Positions 54,524 to 61,177 of a DNA stretch of 64,000 bases are shown one piece after another. The notes beneath the pieces are model-generated. The model saw only the letters and a program-made list of their open reading frames with translations. It did no database searches and was not told where the DNA came from. The DNA comes from Conus ventricosus (lineage: Eukaryota > Mollusca > Gastropoda > Neogastropoda > Conidae), in NCBI GenBank assembly GCA_018398815.1, contig CM031595.1, positions 140,444,262-140,508,261 of the forward strand. Reading direction: 5' to 3'. The stretch's first letter is position 1; every line of letters begins with the position of its first letter. A program made the position numbers and the translations under genes.

Positions 54524-57400
54524 ACACACACACACACCGCACGCATGCACGCATGCATGCAGGCACGCACGCACACTACAGGCGTCCATTGTATCACTTC
54601 GTTTTATACTGATGCTCATGGACACTGGTGCCTGTGATACTGACTGTGATACGTATCTCTTGCAGTGATTCTGCAGTTTGCTGACTTGCTGTCCAACAGC
54701 ACAGACGTCCAGACCTACCTGACCAATGTGATGAAACTGACGCCAGAAGCGGTCACTGCCCTACTGGAATCCACCATCCAACTGAATGCTGTAAGTATGT
54801 CACTTAGATTGATGCCATGCTGTACCATTTTGGTGCAGTTGAAGAGATGGTGTCGCCAACTATCAGGGGCAGATAACAATGAGAAGGGTTCTTGATTCAA
54901 GCCGTGCGTAGCCATAGAGTTTTGGTCTGTCATCCCTGTTCTCCTATTCCATTAGATTTTGGATGTTAGTCTGGATGCTAGTCCTAATCATCCATAAAAA
55001 TGGGGCTTGGTGGCCTGCCGGATAAAGCGCTAATCTTTTGATGTAAGGACACAGGTTCAGTTCTCACTTGAGGCAGCCAGTTTTGAGATTACTTCCTGTG
55101 AGTCAGCACTGGTGCAGAAGCCAGTCCCTTCCAAAGTCTATAACTGAGACCCCATATGTTAATATATGCAGGAAAAAATAACAACAAAATCCTCACATGC
55201 ACTTATCAGATTCCTTTCCACCCTTCATAGAAGAATTGGCCGTTGTGTGCCTGTGAGATGGAGGACACAACAAAAGGATATGCATGAACTCTGGTGTCAT
55301 GCTTAGATATCGGCCCTGAAGACAGAGTGTGGCTTCTGTGCAGTAGGACTGAAAACAGTCACACATGCACAAATCACATCAGTGGTGAACTTTGGAGTAA
55401 GACGAGGAGCCTGGAAGAAAAAGAATGTGATAGAATAAGATCTAATGTGCAAGATTAAAGACCCGAAAGCAAAAGAAAATAAAGAAAAGGAAAATTCTCC
55501 TGGGCCAAACCCCTACTTTGACAGGAAACAAGTTTGTATGTATAGTGCAACATCTGTTCAGTGTATTTATTGTTGTGTACAATGATACAAAAGCATTTTG
55601 TTTAATTATCATGGTAATTTGGCAATTTGCCTTTCATTTGTCACTTTACATTTATTGTTTGGTTAAGGTCACTTTAGTTTGTAAATACTGACATTCTGTG
55701 TTTCAGTCAAATTTCCTCATTACACCGTGCCAGAAATCGTCAACATTCTGTGTAATCCTGCTCATCTGGACGAAGTCATGACTTTGCCAGATTTCTCTCC
55801 CTTTGATGAGACTGACATCACCGACATGTTGTGCACAGAAGACGTCAACATTACTGCAGGAATTTTCAAGGATGCTGCTAAAACAGGGGACGTCATTGCA
55901 CAAGTCAGTATACTGTACAATAGAAGTATAGTAAAACCTCTCTTAAAATGAAAAAAAACTTTTTACTGCTGGATTACCCATATCCACACACCTACCGTTT
56001 TTCATTAACTACCAATGCACCTGTGGCCACCCATAGAGGGTGTCTCTACATTACATTTCCAAACTGGTTGTTTAGGGAGGTCAACCATTAAGACTTAAGT
56101 ATTTTCAGGGCTTGTGGGCACCCTTTCAGTATACTTCACAACAAGCAAAAATAAATTGTTACTGATGAAAACGTATGCAACAGTAATAGAGGACAATCCA
56201 TTTTACATTCATGTTGATGGTCTAGCTTCCAGTGTGTTACTAAATTGACAATGGCTCAGACATCAGTGTAGACAATACAGATGCATTTGAAATCATTCAA
56301 ACCTGAGTAATATAACTGACAGGATCAAGGTGTAGGACAGTTGGTGTGGATGTGCAGATCTTCACAGAACAGCAACGGAAACTCTTGAACTTTCAGACAT
56401 TGCCATTATCCCTCGCCCACCTTTTTTTTTTTTACAACAGTTGTTGTTCACATGTGTTTTTCAGCTAATGCGCCTTCTAAGCCAGGACCCCATGGAACAA
56501 TTTGCCAGCACATTGACCAACGACCTGGTCACCCTGGTGTCCCAGCTGCAGAGTGTCACAGCTCTGATGGACATGCTTGGCAGTGGCTTTGACATCAATT
56601 TCATCATGGAAAACGCTGACACCATTGATGCTATTCTGGCAGGAGGAGGCACCATTCAAAAAATCGTGGAGAGGTTAGAACAAAGATTTCTGGGACAGGT
56701 TACATGTTTGTGTTGGGACTAGAATTTGAGGAAGTAAATCATGTTTACTTGTCTCAGAGAAAGAATGGCAAGTAGATAAGAAAAAAAAAGAATGACCATG
56801 AACACATATAGTTGAGTATAAAGGGTACTGGACTTTCAAGATGGGCAAGTTTTTTGTCTTTAACTAAGTTCAGAATGTAGGAAAGTCATAGATGTGTAAT
56901 AATGTATATAAACTGAGAAAACACAAAATGGCCATCCATCTTTCTGTCGTGCAACTGGAAGGGTTGCTGCGATTTTCACATAGCAGGCGTATCAGTGGTG
57001 ATGTGCAGTTGTGCAGAAACTACAAAGATGAAGAAAATGCTGAATTTAACTTGTCTGGTACTGGTGGTAGTAATTGTTTTAGCAAAAGCAAGAACTTTTT
57101 TTCACAGCTGATTCAGAGCACTGCAAACTGATTCACTGTACAGTCACATTTACTAGACTTGCTGTCCTTATGAACAGATTATCAATATGAACAAAGTGGT
57201 ATCAGCTTGAAGGCATTATCAGTGTGAACAGACAGTCAGCATGAACAGACTGTTTAAATACTTTAGACTATCAATATGAACACCTACTGAGCATTATGTT
57301 ATCTCCAGACAGACACACTGACAACACTCTTTGTACATCTACTGGTGTACTTCAGTAGAAAATTTAGAGGGGCATAAAGATAGTAACATATCGTCACATC

Positions 57401-57494
<94 letters not shown>

Positions 57495-60134
57495 TGGTGT
57501 GTGCTGCTGCGTGCATGCGTGCGTGTGTGCATGTGTGTGTGTGTACATGCATGTGTGCCAAGGTGAATGGTGAACAGAAGTGTAATCCATCTACACATGT
57601 TTAGTTTAAGTGTGTGAGGATGTTTTCTGCCTTTGTAAACCATTTTATCTCATAGCAGTTTATGACATGCCAGCTTTTTCTGGTGTGATCTGGCTGATAG
57701 AGAAAATAATATACACTGTCCAGAGTGGACACTAGCTATCCATTCTGCAGTGTCTATTTACCGGTGTCTTTTTTATGTATTTTACTGTGGCGTTCAAATG
57801 TTTCCATTTATTCTCATTTTGTTTTTTAAACTGGGAGAAAACCTGAAGGGGAATGCCTGGCACTCCCAATACTTTTTTATGCCTTAAGACATCAGTAGGC
57901 CAGCTTTGAAGTCATAGCTCTTATGTTTGTTCATTTTTAGAATTGTTTTTATTTTCATGTGTTTTCGGTGACCTGACATCTTTTATAAAGTGGTGTTTTT
58001 TTTCCATTATGAATTTGACAGCCCTGAAAAGGCTATGTGTAATCAGCTGGGCTGTAATAATCCAAATTTAAACATTTTACCCATGCCAATGTGAGAGGGG
58101 AACAGAAGGGTGATCCATTTTTACACAGACTTTATCCTAACCCATGCCAAAATGAGGGGTGAACAGAAGTGTCATCTGTCTTTGCATAGCCTGACGTCCC
58201 TGGTGGAGACGCTGAAGTACATGGTTCCACCAGAGTACAAGAGCGTCATCACGATATCCAGACTTTTATCAAGGGCTTGTTGGGCATCGACCTCGTCCAG
58301 TCTTACCTGTGGAAGCCAGTGAGTTATGGGACCTTGTTTTGATGACCTCCGCCTAGGAGGTGACCATTCCAACTGCATCTCTTGGTCTTTGTTTGTTTGT
58401 CTGCTGTCAGCAAGGTTCTGCACAAAGACCTGATTTTAATGAAACTTGGTGGAAAGGTGCGATGCAGTCCAACGACAAACCCATTTAATTCTGGTGTGGA
58501 TCCAGATGAAGAGGCAGATCCACTTTTTCACTTTCTTGACATTGTATTTTTTCATAATTTTCTTAACTTTCTCCCTATATGCATGGAACTCAGTGGGGAA
58601 AAACCCAGCCTAATAGGATGCTTTGATGTCATGAACTTGTAAGACGTGGTGCTGGTTTGGACTCCAAATGCACTGATTATGGTTTGGTGTGCTATGAACT
58701 GGACTGAGAGGTGGCAGCAGCAATACCAATATGAATAACACAGAAATAATGAGATTGACATGTGCAAGACATGGAGACGTTTGATTATGTCTGTCATGCA
58801 GTAACAAAGTCTTCCCTGCAAAAAAAAAGTTGGAGATGAGTGCATGATCAATGGAGTCTTAACAGTAGAATCCAGATCAAAAATTTGAATTTAATCATTT
58901 ATTTGTCTAATTTCAATCACAGTGCATTTTTTAACGATGATGTATATTACGGAGGATGTTTGTTTGCAGTCCATGTGTCGGACCTTCAATCACAGCGCAT
59001 TTTTTAACGATGATGTATATTACGGAGGATGTTTGTTTGCAGTCCATGTGTCGGACCTTCCATCACAGGCATTTTAACGATGATGTATAGTACGGAGGAT
59101 GTTTGTTGCAGTCCAAGTGTCGGACCTCCAGCAGGACCCAGTGGCAGACGTCTATACCTGAAGATGGCTGGGCTTCAGCTGAAGCTGCCTCTACCTCTGT
59201 CCAGCACTTCTCCATCGATGGTCAGTTATGAGAACAGAACATTCAGAAAATTGCTGCTGTACAGATTGTTATTTCCTCTCCGTGTACTTTCATATTCATG
59301 TATTCTTTGTTCCTCTTCCTTTGTGTTGCATACATTTTCTTTGTTGTCATAGTCATGGCATTTGAGAGTAGCTTATGCTTCCTCTAAGCTGCTTTCATCA
59401 TTGCAATGAATAAAAGGGAAAGCAGAAGGATAGTGGTAGGAGGAGAGGATGGAATGGGAAAGAAGATATATGCTGATTTTGGAATGCAGTATGAAAAACG
59501 AATAATGCAGCATGATTACTTCAACCTGAAAATCATGACAAAGAGATCTGTTTCCCTACGTGTGAGGATAGAAGAGAGTGACACAGAGAGAATGATCTTT
59601 TTTTGAAAGCAGTGACATACTCTTTTTTGTTTGTTCATGAGTTGCCTGTTTTCCAAAAAATACTTAGAGTGACCTTATTTGCTCTTTAGGGATAATTTGG
59701 GGGGAAGAGGAACGGGGAGGGGGTATGTTGTAAGCTCAAATGCACACCTGCACACTTATCCTGCAACAGCCCATCCAATGTGCTCTGTTTTCTACGTGCA
59801 GTTCCTGAATGCCAGTGGTCTGGTGATGACGACGGAGCCCTGTGAGGAGCGGCTGCCACGCTTCATCCTGATGAACAGCACGGAGAAGCTGAGGGGAGGT
59901 CCAGCAAGTCGCACTTCAACTCGCAGCTCACAGATCACATGCAGGTTCATGTGCCCTCAGACTTGCACGCTGCTCAAAAGTTGGTGTGTGGTGAGTGTAT
60001 GTGTATATGTGTGAGTGTGTGTGTGTGTGTTGCGTGTATGTGTGATGTATGTGTGTGCGTGTTGTGTGTGTGTGTGTGTGTGTGTGTGTATGCGTGTGTG
60101 TGTGTGTGTATGCGTGTGTGTGTGTGTGTGTGTT

Positions 60135-60171
<37 letters not shown>

Positions 60172-61141
60172 CCACAATTGGGTACACCAGCTGTCTTTTC
60201 TGCAGTGTCTTTTTTCCCAAATGACATTTTTTAATGTATTTTCTGTTTCATTTATATGTTTCTCAATGATTAAGCCTGCTCTTTTTCACCTGAGAAGAAG
60301 AATTGCCCATGACATTTTTTTACGTATTTTCTGTTTTATTTATGTTTTTCAATGATTAAGTCTGCTCTTTTTTTACCTGAGAAGGAGAATTGGAGCAAAT
60401 GGCAGGCGCTGTGTGCATTACCTAGTCTTACCTGCCTTAACAATGTCAGTGGTTAAGCTACCTTGTCATTTAATGTTTTTGTTTCGTTTGCTTCTCTTTT
60501 TTTTTTAATAGCTGTAACTTTTTTTTTTCATTGATGCAAACTTTTTATTTAAATGTGATAGTTTTTCTTGTTGAAGTTTGACAGGCTGAAAAGGCCCTGT
60601 AAGGCAGGTTGGGCTTTGATAAGAAAAGCTGTAAACTGTTTGCGTCATTATATCACATACTCTTGCAATGCTTTGCTGCACTTGCTGAATATGATAGCAA
60701 TTTCGTTTTGTTGGGAATACATCACATGCTTTGGCAATACTCTTTAGGACTTGCTGAAGAAGTGAACATACAAGTTCTTGCTGTTGTTTTTTTTGCAGTA
60801 CATCACATACACTGGCAATTCTCTGCTGGAGTCGATGAACCTGACCAAGTCAGAGGCAAAGGAAGTGTTTGAGTCGCTATCAGACTGGCAGCCAGAACTT
60901 GCAGGAAGCCACAGTGTTCCTGCTGGAAGATGACAGCTCCTTCAGCGCTCTGCTGTCCAACGTGGAGATGACCGCGGAAGGAAGTATGTTGGCCATTTGT
61001 TTCTATCCCTGTGAAAGAGGATCTATTCCTTTCCTTCAATTTGTATGTCTGATTTGTGACAATATTTGCAAAAAGCTGTGATGTTTGTGAGTAAGATCAT
61101 GTTTTATGTGTGCTTGGGTCTGTGTGTGTGTGTGTGGTGTG

Positions 61142-61177
<36 letters not shown>

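Noticed and set aside
56892..57131. 79-codon frame in intron A14-B14
   Set aside because: No acceptor/donor pair, no similarity to a cassette and no recognisable motif.
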